Shown here piece after piece: positions 16,240-25,578 of a DNA stretch of 53,165 bases. Each line of letters opens with the position of its first letter. Within the stretch, counting starts at the first letter, position 1. Below the pieces are notes generated by a model that saw only the letters and a list, made by a program, of their open reading frames with translations, searched no databases and was not told where the DNA came from. Position numbers and translations under genes: made by a program. This DNA comes from an uncultured Christensenellaceae bacterium (lineage in GTDB: Bacteria; Bacillota; Clostridia; Christensenellales; Pumilibacteraceae), in assembly GCA_910588155.1 (NCBI GenBank), contig CAJUPB010000011.1, forward strand, positions 1-53,165, in the 5' to 3' direction.

Positions 16240-18786
16240 ATGGACAGACTTATTATAATCGACGGCAATTCGCTCGTAAACCGCGCATTCTATGCGTTGC
16301 CTCCTATGCTGAACGACGGTAAGCCCACGCAGGCGGTGTACGGCTTTGCGAATATGTTGATAAAAATGATACAGGATTACTCGCCGAAATATATGGCGGT
16401 GGCATTCGACTTGCCTGCGCCGACTTTTCGCCATAAACGCTACGAGGGCTATAAGGCAACGAGAAAGGGAATGCCGCCCGACCTTGCCGCGCAAATGCCG
16501 ACGCTTAAAACAATGCTGTCGCGTATGGGTATCAAAATGATAGAAAAAGAGGGCTACGAGGCGGACGACTTAATCGGCACGCTTGCCCGAAAAAGCAAGG
16601 TCGAAACGTATATCGTGACGGGCGACAGGGACAGTTTGCAACTCATAGACGACACGACGAAAGTGGTGCTGACCAAACGCGGCATAACCGAAACTTTGGA
16701 ACTCGACGAGCAGGGACTGAAAAAAGAGTTCGGCTTGACTCCCGCGCAGATAATAGAGTATAAGGCAATAGCCGGCGATTCTTCCGACTGTATCCCAGGC
16801 GTGTCGGGAATAGGAGACAAGGGCGCGCATTCTCTGCTCGACGAATACGGAAGCCTGGACGGCGTGTACGCGAATATCGATGCAATCGGCGGCAAACTCA
16901 AAGAACGCCTTGTCGCGGGAAAAGAACAGGCTTATATGTCCAAAGAGCTGGCGACGATAGACACGAACGCGCCGATTGAATGCGAACTTTCCGAATGCCT
17001 GTTTAACTATCCGTTCGACTATCGCGTAAAAGACTTTTTTATAGAAACGGGCTTTAAAAGCCTCGTGAAGCGCGACGACATCTTTGCCGCAGACGATATG
17101 CGTGCCGTCGCGGAGGAAACGCCGCTTATGCCGCTCGTTCACGCCTTGACGGGTGCGGAGTCCTTGCAAGAGGTTTTGAAAGAAATAAGAGCCAAAAAAA
17201 ACGTTGCGGTCTATATCGACGGCGACAGAGTGTCGCTGGCAGTCGATAAGTCGGGGGAATATAGGGCGGAGGTCGCCGTCCGTCTCGACGACGTGGGATT
17301 GAACTATACCGAATACGTAGCGTTCATAAAGGAGATTTTCGAGGATAAGGACGTGACAAAAGTCGTGTACGACCTCAAAAGATTGAAAAAAAATCTCGAC
17401 AAACTGTCCGTGACTGCCGTAAATTGCCGCGACGTCAAATTATTGCAATACGTTGCCGACGTCGGCGTACCGAACGAAACGGCGGAAAAACTGCTGAAAA
17501 GCTACGACATACCTCCGGAAACCGTAGCGGCGGGACTTATGCGTCTGGACGCCCGTCTTTCGGAAGACATAGAAAAATTCGACTTGCATAAAGTGTTCTA
17601 CGATTTGGAAATGCCTCTCGTGGACGTGCTGTACGATATGGAAAAGGAAGGCTTTCGCTTGGACGTCGAAAGACTCAAAGAGTTCTCCGCGGAATATACC
17701 GAAGAGATAGAAAAGCTGACGAACGAAATTTATGCGATGTGCGGCGAAACTTTCAATATAAACAGTCCCAAACAGCTCGGTAAAGTGCTGTTTGAAAATA
17801 TGGGCTTGAACTATCCGAGAAAGGGCGCGGTTTCCACGGGTGCGGATATCTTGCAGCAGGTGTCGGGTCAGCACCCCGTCATAGAAAAAATACTGTCCTA
17901 TCGCTCGCTTACAAAACTGAACTCGACGTATATCGAGGGACTGCTGAAACTTGCGGACGGCGACGGCGTTGTCAGAACGGAATTCCGCCAGACCTCCACG
18001 GCAACGGGCAGACTCTCTTCCGTGGAACCGAATTTGCAAAACATTCCCGTCAGAGAGGAACGCGGCAAAAAACTGCGCGCGCTGTTTGTGGCAAGGGAAG
18101 GCAAAACGCTGGTTTCCGCAGACTATTCGCAGATAGAATTGAGACTGCTTGCGCACCTGTCCGGAGACGAAACGTTGATAAAGGCATACTTCGACGGCGA
18201 CGACGTACACGCGATAACCGCGTCTATGGTTTTCGGCGTGCCGCTCGCCGAGGTTACTCCGAAAATGCGCAGAGAGGCAAAGGCAGTCAATTTCGGCATA
18301 ATTTACGGCATAAGCGACTTCGGTCTGTCGCAGAATATAAACATAAGCAGGGCGGGCGCGAAGAAGTATATAGACGAATATTTCAAACGCTTTCCAACCG
18401 TCGCGCGGTATCTCGACGAATCGGTGCGCCTTGCCAAAGAGCGAGGCTATGCCGTGACGCTTATGGGCAGGCGCAGAAAGATACCCGAGTTGTTCTCGTC
18501 GCAGTACACCGTTCGGCAGTTCGGCGAAAGAGTGGCTATGAACACGCCGTTGCAGGGCGGCGCGGCGGACATAATAAAGGCGGCTATGATTGCCGTTTCC
18601 GACCGACTCAAAACAATGAAGTCAAAACTCATATTGCAGATTCACGACGAACTAATCGTAGAAGCAGCCGACGACGAAACGGAAGAGGTCAAAAAAATCC
18701 TGCGCGAATGTATGGAAAACGCCGTGACTTTGAAAGTGCCGTTGGTGGTGGATATAGGGTATGGCAAAAGCTGGCTAAACTGCTGA
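16240..18786 (+). CDS. polA: DNA polymerase I
   Basis: Repair and Okazaki-fragment polymerase, 848 residues. The N-terminal 5' nuclease domain is intact (DGNSLVNRAFYALP, EADDLIGTLA, VTGDRDSLQL, AGDSSDCIPGV). The central domain occupies the position of the 3'-5' exonuclease but lacks its acidic DxE residues (for example KNVAVYIDGDRVSLAV), so it is probably not proofreading, as in many Firmicutes. The polymerase domain has motif A (VSADYSQIELR), motif B (RREAKAVNFGIIYG) and motif C (QIHDELI). ATG at 16240 follows GAGGGG. Its TGA stop is the first three bases of the adjoining repeat array. Confidence 0.96.
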   Translation: MDRLIIIDGNSLVNRAFYALPPMLNDGKPTQAVYGFANMLIKMIQDYSPKYMAVAFDLPAPTFRHKRYEGYKATRKGMPPDLAAQMPTLKTMLSRMGIKMIEKEGYEADDLIGTLARKSKVETYIVTGDRDSLQLIDDTTKVVLTKRGITETLELDEQGLKKEFGLTPAQIIEYKAIAGDSSDCIPGVSGIGDKGAHSLLDEYGSLDGVYANIDAIGGKLKERLVAGKEQAYMSKELATIDTNAPIECELSECLFNYPFDYRVKDFFIETGFKSLVKRDDIFAADDMRAVAEETPLMPLVHALTGAESLQEVLKEIRAKKNVAVYIDGDRVSLAVDKSGEYRAEVAVRLDDVGLNYTEYVAFIKEIFEDKDVTKVVYDLKRLKKNLDKLSVTAVNCRDVKLLQYVADVGVPNETAEKLLKSYDIPPETVAAGLMRLDARLSEDIEKFDLHKVFYDLEMPLVDVLYDMEKEGFRLDVERLKEFSAEYTEEIEKLTNEIYAMCGETFNINSPKQLGKVLFENMGLNYPRKGAVSTGADILQQVSGQHPVIEKILSYRSLTKLNSTYIEGLLKLADGDGVVRTEFRQTSTATGRLSSVEPNLQNIPVREERGKKLRALFVAREGKTLVSADYSQIELRLLAHLSGDETLIKAYFDGDDVHAITASMVFGVPLAEVTPKMRREAKAVNFGIIYGISDFGLSQNINISRAGAKKYIDEYFKRFPTVARYLDESVRLAKERGYAVTLMGRRRKIPELFSSQYTVRQFGERVAMNTPLQGGAADIIKAAMIAVSDRLKTMKSKLILQIHDELIVEAADDETEEVKKILRECMENAVTLKVPLVVDIGYGKSWLNC

Positions 18787-19380
18787 CGGGTTATAAGCGT
18801 CGCATTGCGGCGTCAAACGTCGTTTCCCCTCGGGTCACGTACGCAAAGTACGCTCCCCTTCGAGGAAACTCGTTTTCCTTGCACTGCTCGCTTCTAACCC
18901 GTCAGAACAGCAATGACCGAACTTGACGACTGAAAGAGCAATACTTCGTCAGGCTTACGTTTTTGCTTCGGTTGCGTACGGTGGTGTACGCGCCCTGCGC
19001 AAAATCCGCGCCTTCCTTGCACTGCTCGCGACATTTCGACCAAACGCGAGTCGCCGCTGCGCCGCGAACGGCAAAAGCCGTTCTTGCTTGCTTGTCACGA
19101 CTCGGTCGAACTTAAAAAGGACTCGCCTGCACGGCTCGTGAATTTTAACATTTTGTTTGTGTCAATGCGCTCGCTCGGCTGAACGCAAATGCTTGCTTTC
19201 CCGGCACTGCTCGCTTCCGACTTGTCGGCACCGCACTGAATTAGCTTGACAGTCTTTCGACCAAACGCGAGTCGTCGCTGCGCGGCGAACGGCAAAAGCC
19301 GTTCTTGCTTGCTTGTCACGACTCGAGCGAACTTTAAAAGGACTCGCTTGCACGGCTCGTAAATTTAATCATTCGCATTG
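18784..19380. repeat. Dispersed palindromic repeat array, copy after polA
   Basis: The first unit, 18784-18905 (122 bp), has arms TGACGGGTTATAAGC / GCTTCTAACCCGTCA, inner stem GTTTCC (18822-18827) / GGAAAC (18864-18869) and apical hairpin CGTACGCAAAGTACG. A second module follows to about 19030. Then two near-identical ~85 bp modules (from about 19035 and 19257) each contain the perfect hairpin GAACGGCAAAAGCCGTTC and an outer CGAGTC / GACTCG stem. The region to coaE (19381-19563) holds no gene that I can support. Confidence 0.9.
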
Positions 19381-19563
19381 TGAAAAAAAAGCGATTTTTT
19401 CGGTGCATTTAAGAGAAGTACGTTCCTTGTATTCAAAATCTCCGGTATTCGTGTTGCGTTACGTCCCGAAAAGCTTACGCTTGATTGAGAAGCGGTTTTT
19501 CGACAATTTTCGCGGCGGCGAAAGTAAACAATATATTGTAAAAAAGGCAGGTAATAAAAGACA

Positions 19564-20160
19564 ATGAAGCCGTATATAATAGGTTTGACGGGCGGAATAG
19601 CGTCGGGAAAGACGGCGGTCGGCGCGGTTTTCGAAACGCTCGGAGCAAAGGTTATCGATGCCGACGTGATTGCCCGCGACGTGGTAAAGGCGGGAACAAC
19701 AGGCTTTGAACGGCTTAAAACGGTATTCGAATCTTTTTTCGACGGAGAAGAGCTGAACAGGCGCGCTCTGCGCGAGAGGGTTTTCGCAGTGAAATCGGAA
19801 AAGCAAAAGCTGGACGAAATTATGCAGCCGCTCATTAGGGAAGAAATAGAAAGGCGCGTGAATCTGTCAAACGACGGCGACATCGTTCTGCTTGTCGCGC
19901 CGCTTCTGTTCGAAAGCGGATTGGATAAAATCGTCGACGTAACGGTAACGGTGTCCGCCGACACGGAAACCAGATTGAAGCGCATTTTAAGCCGCGACGG
20001 TTCGTCGCCGGAAACGGCAATGGCGGTAATAAATTCGCAGTTGTCCGATGCCGAACGCGAGGCGAAAAGCGATATAGTGATTCGAAACGACGGCGACATA
20101 AAACAATTGCGCGACAGGGCGGCTGTCGTCTACAACGAAATCGCCGAAAGAATAAAATAA
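19564..20160 (+). CDS. coaE: Dephospho-CoA kinase
   Basis: Catalyses the last step of coenzyme A synthesis, phosphorylating dephospho-CoA. The 198-residue protein has the P-loop GLTGGIASGKT (7-17), the DADVIARDVV motif, and the lid and LLFESGLD segments typical of CoaE. The start ATG at 19564 has only a weak GGCAGGTAA upstream. It lies 23 bp before a lytic transglycosylase gene, an arrangement common in Clostridia. Confidence 0.94.
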   Translation: MKPYIIGLTGGIASGKTAVGAVFETLGAKVIDADVIARDVVKAGTTGFERLKTVFESFFDGEELNRRALRERVFAVKSEKQKLDEIMQPLIREEIERRVNLSNDGDIVLLVAPLLFESGLDKIVDVTVTVSADTETRLKRILSRDGSSPETAMAVINSQLSDAEREAKSDIVIRNDGDIKQLRDRAAVVYNEIAERIK

Positions 20161-20183
20161 CGTCAGGTTAAACGGGAGGGAGA

Positions 20184-20759
20184 ATGTCGGTTTCGTGTAA
20201 CAGTGCGAACAAATCGACTTTGAAAAGCGGGAGACGTTCCCGCTTCTTTTCTCTGCGCTTTTTTGCCGTCGCCGCGTGTGCGGCAGTACTCTTGTGCGGA
20301 CTTTCTTTTCTGTTTGCCAAAACGCTGTTCCCGATGAAATACTCCGCCGAAGTGGACGCCGCGGCGGCGGAATTCGGTTTGAGCAGGGCGGAGGTCTATG
20401 CCGTGATTATGGCGGAAAGCGGCTTCGACCCGACCGCAGAAAGCACGGCGGGGGCAAAGGGACTTATGCAGCTTATGCCGTCCACGGCAAAGTTCTGTGC
20501 CGCGCTCGTGGGTGCACAGTTCGACGAAAGCGATATTTTCGATGCGGGCGTAAACGTGCGCCTCGGCTGCCGTTACCTCGTGTACTTGAAACAGCGCTTT
20601 GACGGCGATTACGTATACGCCGCTTATAATGCCGGCGAGGGGAAAGTGCGCCTTTGGCTGAATGAAAATATCGACGGCTTTCCGATAAGGGAAACCGCCG
20701 ATTACGTAAAACGTGTAAAACTCTATAAAAAAATATATTCTTTTCTGTACGGCTTGTAA
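20184..20759 (+). CDS. Membrane-anchored lytic transglycosylase (SLT domain)
   Basis: Cleaves peptidoglycan glycan strands to anhydromuropeptides outside the membrane. The 191-residue protein has a basic N-terminus, one membrane helix (about 26-46) and an SLT domain with the catalytic Glu at 78 (VIMAESGFDP), GAKGLMQLMPSTA, and YAAYNAGEGKVRLWL. GGGAGG precedes the ATG. It converges on the WYL regulator gene, with 6 bp between stops. Confidence 0.9.
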   Translation: MSVSCNSANKSTLKSGRRSRFFSLRFFAVAACAAVLLCGLSFLFAKTLFPMKYSAEVDAAAAEFGLSRAEVYAVIMAESGFDPTAESTAGAKGLMQLMPSTAKFCAALVGAQFDESDIFDAGVNVRLGCRYLVYLKQRFDGDYVYAAYNAGEGKVRLWLNENIDGFPIRETADYVKRVKLYKKIYSFLYGL

Positions 20760-20765
20760 TGCGAG

Positions 20766-21704
20766 TCAGGCGTATCGAAGCAAAGTCCGTTGCAGCTCCA
20801 CCCGCAATTCTTCGGCAACGAATGCCGGCGACAAAACTTTGACGTGCGAACCGAGAGCAAGCAGCTTTTTCAAAAGCAGGTCCTCCGAATAGACATAAGC
20901 GGCGGCGGTGTAACCGTTTTCCGTTTGCTCTATGCGGTCGATGCCCAGCCACTCTTCGATTGAGGGCAGTGCCTCTGCGTCGAAGGCAAGAGTTATGTTC
21001 ACCTTTTCGCGGTCGATAAACTCTTCCCGCAACTTGTCGTACACGTCGCCGCCCGTTTTGACGGTAAAGATTTCGTTCAAAATCGAAAGCTCTTTTATTC
21101 TCGAAAGCTTAAACAGACGGAAATCGTTTCTGCTGTGACAAAAACCGTAAACATACCAAACGCCCTCTTTCAAAGCCAGCGTGTACGGGTCGAAGTCGCG
21201 CTTGGTCTTTGACCCCAGCTTGTCCACGTAAGACATTCGCAAGACCTTGCTTTCGTCTATTGCGCGGTTTATCGCGGACATCGTGCCGCGATAGTCGTCG
21301 GCATTCAGCCAGGACGTGCTGTCGATTACGAGACGGTCGTTTTTGACTAGATATTTGTCGTTCTCGCTTTCGGCGCGCAGGTTGGACAGCTTGTCGCGCA
21401 GCGCGGCGGTAACGTCGTCGTCGAGTTCGGTTTGAACGGCGGACAGCGCGGTAAGCAGTCTGTCGTATTCGTCGGTTGTGAAATATGTGCTGTGCAAACG
21501 GTAGTTGTCGGCAACGGAATATCCTCCGCCCGCGCCGAAGGTGGTGATGATGGGTATGCCGCAGTTTGCACTCATTGCGTCTACATACCGCGATACCGTG
21601 CGCTCGCTCAACTCGAACTTGTCGGCAAGCGCTTTTCTCGTTATGGGACGTTCCGAGTTTATCAATGTCATAAGTATTCCGAAAATTCCGCGCAAATTCT
21701 GCAT
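20766..21704 (-). CDS. WYL-domain transcriptional regulator (YafY type)
   Basis: A 312-residue regulator with an N-terminal winged HTH (LINSERPITRKALADKFELSERTVSRYVDAM, about 13-43) and a WYL domain (LALKEGVWYVYGFCHSRNDFRLFKLSRI), ending in a WCX-like region. WYL domains are thought to bind nucleic acid or small ligands. It diverges from the 104-residue protein gene, and a perfect short inverted repeat in the shared control region is a possible operator. It overlaps nothing; its stop is 6 bp from the stop of the transglycosylase gene. Confidence 0.88.
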   Translation of the reverse strand: MQNLRGIFGILMTLINSERPITRKALADKFELSERTVSRYVDAMSANCGIPIITTFGAGGGYSVADNYRLHSTYFTTDEYDRLLTALSAVQTELDDDVTAALRDKLSNLRAESENDKYLVKNDRLVIDSTSWLNADDYRGTMSAINRAIDESKVLRMSYVDKLGSKTKRDFDPYTLALKEGVWYVYGFCHSRNDFRLFKLSRIKELSILNEIFTVKTGGDVYDKLREEFIDREKVNITLAFDAEALPSIEEWLGIDRIEQTENGYTAAAYVYSEDLLLKKLLALGSHVKVLSPAFVAEELRVELQRTLLRYA

Positions 21705-21758
21705 AAACGGCTTTCCTCCGAAAAAAATCGAAAATTTATATAATTATTTTAAAATATG

Positions 21759-21773
21759 TGACAGACATTGTCA
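21759..21773. promoter_or_regulatory. Candidate operator between the WYL regulator and the 104-residue gene
   Basis: TGACA-gacat-TGTCA is a perfect 5-5-5 inverted repeat. It lies just upstream of a TATAAT (21786-21791) that points to the 104-residue gene. Assignment to the WYL regulator is inference. Confidence 0.4.
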
Positions 21774-21824
21774 ACCTTTATGTGCTATAATATGCTTACA
21801 AATCGAATTTCGGAGGAAAAAACA

Positions 21825-22139
21825 ATGTACATAGGCATTTGCACAATGAAAAAAACAAAATGCGGCGAGCCGCTCGTAATCAAAGCGGACAGGGTTTTCG
21901 GCGAGGTCGGCGTTTACACCGTAGGCGGCGAATTCGTCGGATACGTTTCGCAGACCCAGCCCGACGGTTGCCTCGACTACGAAACCGTATGTAACGCCAT
22001 CGGCGCAAACCGAGTGTTCTGCAAAAGCGCCGTGGCTTTCGACGGCTTGTTGATTGTATCCACCGACAGCCCCGTATTCAATACGGGGAGATATGTTAGG
22101 AGGGAGGTGGAGGGGTATGGACTTCTTCTTCCCGTCTGA
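21825..22139 (+). CDS. Small protein of unknown function beside the WYL regulator
   Basis: A 104-residue protein starting MYIGICTMKK, chosen because CGGAGGA lies 9 bp upstream; a longer frame from 21768 has no such site and starts upstream of the -10. GEVGVYTVGGEFVGYVSQTQ is faintly like the HIRAN fold, but I do not claim membership. It diverges from the WYL gene, so is a likely target. The TGA stop (22137-22139) is the first triplet of the following repeat array, and the last residues (YGLLLPV) may derive from repeat-adjacent DNA. Confidence 0.6.
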   Translation: MYIGICTMKKTKCGEPLVIKADRVFGEVGVYTVGGEFVGYVSQTQPDGCLDYETVCNAIGANRVFCKSAVAFDGLLIVSTDSPVFNTGRYVRREVEGYGLLLPV

Positions 22140-22560
22140 CGGGTTATAAGCTTCGCATTTCATCGTCAGCCGTCGCGATTTCTTGGGTCATTTACGGGGA
22201 GTAAACTCCCCGTCGAAATCGTTCGGACTTCCTCGAACTGCTCGCTTCTAACCCGTCAGAACAGCAATGAACGAGTTTGACATTTTGCAATACATCGTCA
22301 GGCTTACGTTTTTGCTTCGGTTGCGTACATTTGAGTACGCGCCCTGTGCTGACAACTCATAAGCGTCGCATTGCTTCGTACTCGCAAAGCTTGTGACGTT
22401 CGCGTCGCGCTATATGCGCTCGCTCGGCTGAACGCAAATGATTGCTTTCCCGGCACTGTTCGCTTCTGACTTGTCAGAGCTGCAACTTATGAGCTTGACA
22501 TTTTGCAATACATCGTCAAGCTGCGTATTTTTCGGACGGCAAACTGCTCGAATTTTAGAT
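22137..22560. repeat. Dispersed palindromic repeat array, copy before the M28 peptidase
   Basis: Unit 1 (22137-22259) has arms TGACGGGTTATAAGC / GCTTCTAACCCGTCA, inner stem CGATTTC (22176-22182) / GAAATCG (22215-22221) and apical hairpin TTTACGGGGAGTAAA. Unit 2 (22350-22476) has different but still complementary arms, TGACAACTCATAAGC / GCTTCTGACTTGTCA. Between them is GCGTACATTTGAGTACGC. From 22560 to 22735 I see only the leader of the peptidase gene. Confidence 0.9.
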
Positions 22561-22735
22561 ACGGCGGCATTTCTTTTCCTCGGCGTCCAATCCCGACGAC
22601 GGACAATCTTTATGCCCTTGCTTTGCCGCGGCGGCGCAAAAGCAAAAAAATTCCGTAATAAGGCGTAAAATGTTTGTAATTTTATTTATAATGTGGTAAA
22701 ATAATCGGGTATAACGTACCATAGAGGAGTTTTTA

Positions 22736-25381
22736 ATGAAACTGTTTAAACGTATCTACTATCCCGTGCTTTGCGCGCTTTTGATACTTGCGCTCGCGCT
22801 CGGTTTTGCCGACGCGACATACGGCGGCGGAGGAAGCAAGACCTTCGACGGCGCGTGGGAAAGAATCAACGGGCACATCACGGCGATAGCGTCCTCTTCG
22901 CACAATTCGCAGAATGCCGCGAATATGCAGGAGGCGCGCAATTATATAGCCGACGTTTTGAGCAAGAGCGATTTGACGCAGGTGAGCGGCGAGAGCGACG
23001 AGGACGGAAATTTCAACGTAAACTTCCACACGACGGGGGCAAAACCGCAGCCGAGCTTTACCGTACAGGAAAGCACGCTGACGCCCGAAACCGTGCAGTC
23101 GATAGAAAGCCTCGAAAAGGGCACCGTAGTAGTTGCCAAAACCGTGCACAATATCGTCGCCGTAATTCCCGGAACGGATACGCTTGCCGGAAACAAGGGC
23201 GACGCCGTTATGCTTATGGCGCATTACGACAGCCGTCCCGAGGGCGGCGGCGCGAGCGACAACGCCGTGGCGGTCGCAAGTATGCTCGGCGTTATAGACT
23301 CCGTTATGACCTCGATGGGCGAGGGAGACTCTCCGTATAAAAACGACCTTGTTTTTGTTTTCACCGATGCGGAAGAAGAACATATGTACGGCGCGTATGC
23401 GTTTAAATACCAGTTCAAGGGCTTTGACAATATTTACGAAAGAGTGGGACTCGGTGCGAATTTCGACAACCTCGGAAATAAAGGCACGCTTGTGATGTTC
23501 CAGACTTCGGATAACAACTCCGCACTCATCGGACAGTATTCCAAGATAAACGGCGGCGCGTTCACAAGCTCGATTGCGAACTTCGTGTACGGTATGATGA
23601 GCAATTTCACGGACTTCGAAATTTATGGGGACAAGACTGCCGTAGACTTTGCCAATGTAGGCGGAACGGATATATACCATACCTATTTGGACAGCCCCGA
23701 AAACGTCAAAAAGGGTTCGGTGGAACAGCAGTATTCTATGATGGAACGTTATGCGACGGCTTTCGGCGCAGTCGATTTGGACACGCTGGAAGGCAAAGAC
23801 GATGCCGTCTATTTCAGCTATCTCGATATGGGCGTGGCGCATTATCCCAAAGCTGTGTCCTACGTTATGGGCGCATTGATACTGCTTTTGCTTGCCGGTG
23901 CCGTGACGGTAAACGTCTTGAAGAGAAACAAGGATAAGAACAGCGGCTTTTCGATGAAGAAGATGGGCGGCGGCGTCGCGGCGCAGCTTCTGACGGTGAT
24001 TGCCACGCTTGCCGTGTCCTTCGCGGCATATTTCTTGATTGCTTTGCTGCTCGTCGGCTTCGGCGTGCTTCCGATTCACGCGATAACTTCCGTGCGCTAT
24101 GCGTCGGTCGGGCTCGTGATTTCGGCAATGATATTCACGCTTGCGATAGCGTTCGGGTTCTATAACCTGTTTAAAAAACTGTTTGCCGTAAAGTCTGCGG
24201 ACATAGCCCGCGGCACGGCGTTTATATGGGGCATACTCGGAGCGATATTGTCGTTTGCCGCGCCCACGCTCGCATACTTCTTTGCGATAACTGCGATAGG
24301 CGAAACGGCGGTTTTGCTTGCCGTCACGCTGTTTAAAGAGAAGTACAGGGAAAAGACGGGGGACAGATTGGATTCTCTGTTCCTTTACGCCGTTCCTCTC
24401 GTATTCACGTTGCCTATGATTATCCCCGTGATAATGATTGCGGCAACCGTTTTGAACGCAATATATCTGCCCGTTATAATGGCGCTGTTCCTGCTCGTCG
24501 CAGGCTTTGTCGCGCCGTACTTCACACAGCTCGTACCCGTGCTGGACGGGCTTGCTCAAAAGCTTCCTCCCAGACAGATACGTTTCGAACGCACCGTCGT
24601 CAAGGACGTAGAAGACAGAGCCAAGAAGGGCAAGTTCACCAAACAGGAAGTCAAGGAAGTCACGAAAGAGCCGGTGCCTTGGAGATATAAGAACTATGCG
24701 GGCGTGAGCTTGCTCGTCACGATTTCCGTGGTTATGATAATTCTGTTCTCGTCCTTCAATGCGGGATTCAGTTCCGCTGTCGCAGGCGGCTACGGCTATC
24801 GCAACGCCATTTACAACGATTCCGTCGTGTACGTGTGGACCAAGACGAATTCCACCGTTACCCGCACGATAGAAGTTCACGACCAGCTTGCGTACAAGTA
24901 TATGCGCGCGGCGCTCGACAGCTTCGATTGGAACTCGGAGAAAAATGCATACGTCAAGACCGACACCGCAAACAACGTCATTTTGAGCGGACAAGAGCCG
25001 ACCATAACCAAGAGCGGCGAAGAGTATACGTTCAATACCTACGGCGGCGCACGAAGCGAGATAACCATAACTTTGAGCGGCGCGGCAAGCGTCACGAGTC
25101 TGACTTTCAAGAGCGGCGACAACGAGTATACCGTGACCAACGACGGCAACGAAACGTTGAATATACACTTGCCGTACGGCTACGGAAATACGTTCTCTAT
25201 GAAAGCCGAGGGCGCGAACACGCTTAATATCCACTATGTCGAACATAGAGCGGGAAGCGACGGAAACATAAACAATTTGAGAGAATGGAATGCCGTCAAG
25301 ACTCATATCGCCGACAAATATCCGCAGCTCAACGGCAACTTGCGCGCGGGAATAGTTCTCGATTACACGCTGACGTTGTAA
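22736..25381 (+). CDS. M28-family zinc peptidase with multi-TM C-terminal region
   Basis: An 881-residue integral membrane protein. After an N-terminal signal/anchor helix (8-26) comes an extracytoplasmic M28 peptidase domain with the expected two-zinc site: H163 and D165 (MAHYDS), D175 (GASDN), the E213-E214 pair (DAEEEH), D244 (ANFDN) and a His in DIYHTYLDSPENV (about 323). About eight more membrane helices follow (from about 375 to 600) and then, after a last helix, a beta-rich extracellular tail (about 670-881). The layout is like that of M28 proteins of the ER-metallopeptidase (FXNA) type. AGAGGAG precedes the ATG. Substrate unknown. Followed by a terminator. Confidence 0.88.
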   Translation: MKLFKRIYYPVLCALLILALALGFADATYGGGGSKTFDGAWERINGHITAIASSSHNSQNAANMQEARNYIADVLSKSDLTQVSGESDEDGNFNVNFHTTGAKPQPSFTVQESTLTPETVQSIESLEKGTVVVAKTVHNIVAVIPGTDTLAGNKGDAVMLMAHYDSRPEGGGASDNAVAVASMLGVIDSVMTSMGEGDSPYKNDLVFVFTDAEEEHMYGAYAFKYQFKGFDNIYERVGLGANFDNLGNKGTLVMFQTSDNNSALIGQYSKINGGAFTSSIANFVYGMMSNFTDFEIYGDKTAVDFANVGGTDIYHTYLDSPENVKKGSVEQQYSMMERYATAFGAVDLDTLEGKDDAVYFSYLDMGVAHYPKAVSYVMGALILLLLAGAVTVNVLKRNKDKNSGFSMKKMGGGVAAQLLTVIATLAVSFAAYFLIALLLVGFGVLPIHAITSVRYASVGLVISAMIFTLAIAFGFYNLFKKLFAVKSADIARGTAFIWGILGAILSFAAPTLAYFFAITAIGETAVLLAVTLFKEKYREKTGDRLDSLFLYAVPLVFTLPMIIPVIMIAATVLNAIYLPVIMALFLLVAGFVAPYFTQLVPVLDGLAQKLPPRQIRFERTVVKDVEDRAKKGKFTKQEVKEVTKEPVPWRYKNYAGVSLLVTISVVMIILFSSFNAGFSSAVAGGYGYRNAIYNDSVVYVWTKTNSTVTRTIEVHDQLAYKYMRAALDSFDWNSEKNAYVKTDTANNVILSGQEPTITKSGEEYTFNTYGGARSEITITLSGAASVTSLTFKSGDNEYTVTNDGNETLNIHLPYGYGNTFSMKAEGANTLNIHYVEHRAGSDGNINNLREWNAVKTHIADKYPQLNGNLRAGIVLDYTLTL

Positions 25382-25404
25382 TAAGGTTTTTGTAAATAGG
25401 CAAC

Positions 25405-25437
25405 GCCCGTCGCTTTTTAAAGCGGCGGGCTTCGTTT
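25405..25437 (+). terminator. Terminator after the M28 peptidase gene
   Basis: GCCCGTCGCTTT / AAAGCGGCGGGC form a 12 bp stem with one wobble, followed by TTCGTTT. Confidence 0.8.
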
Positions 25438-25504
25438 ATGCGGCGTTTTTGCCGTTTTGCCGCCGCTTTTTTTTCAAAAAAGCAGGAAAAAGCGGGCTTA
25501 ACGG

Positions 25505-25534
25505 TAGACAATTTCCTTTCCGATATGATATAAT
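25505..25534 (+). promoter_or_regulatory. Promoter of the GH95-like gene
   Basis: TAGACA (25505-25510), an 18 bp spacer and TATAAT (25529-25534), 45 bp upstream of the start. Confidence 0.7.
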
Positions 25535-25578
25535 AGTGCGAGAAATAACTTTTTATAGGAGCTTAAAGCGAGGTTATT

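Noticed and set aside
22733..25306. An 857-codon open frame antisense to the M28 peptidase
   Set aside because: It lies wholly opposite a gene with clear catalytic motifs, has no ribosome site and a Arg/His/Tyr-rich composition typical of a shadow frame.
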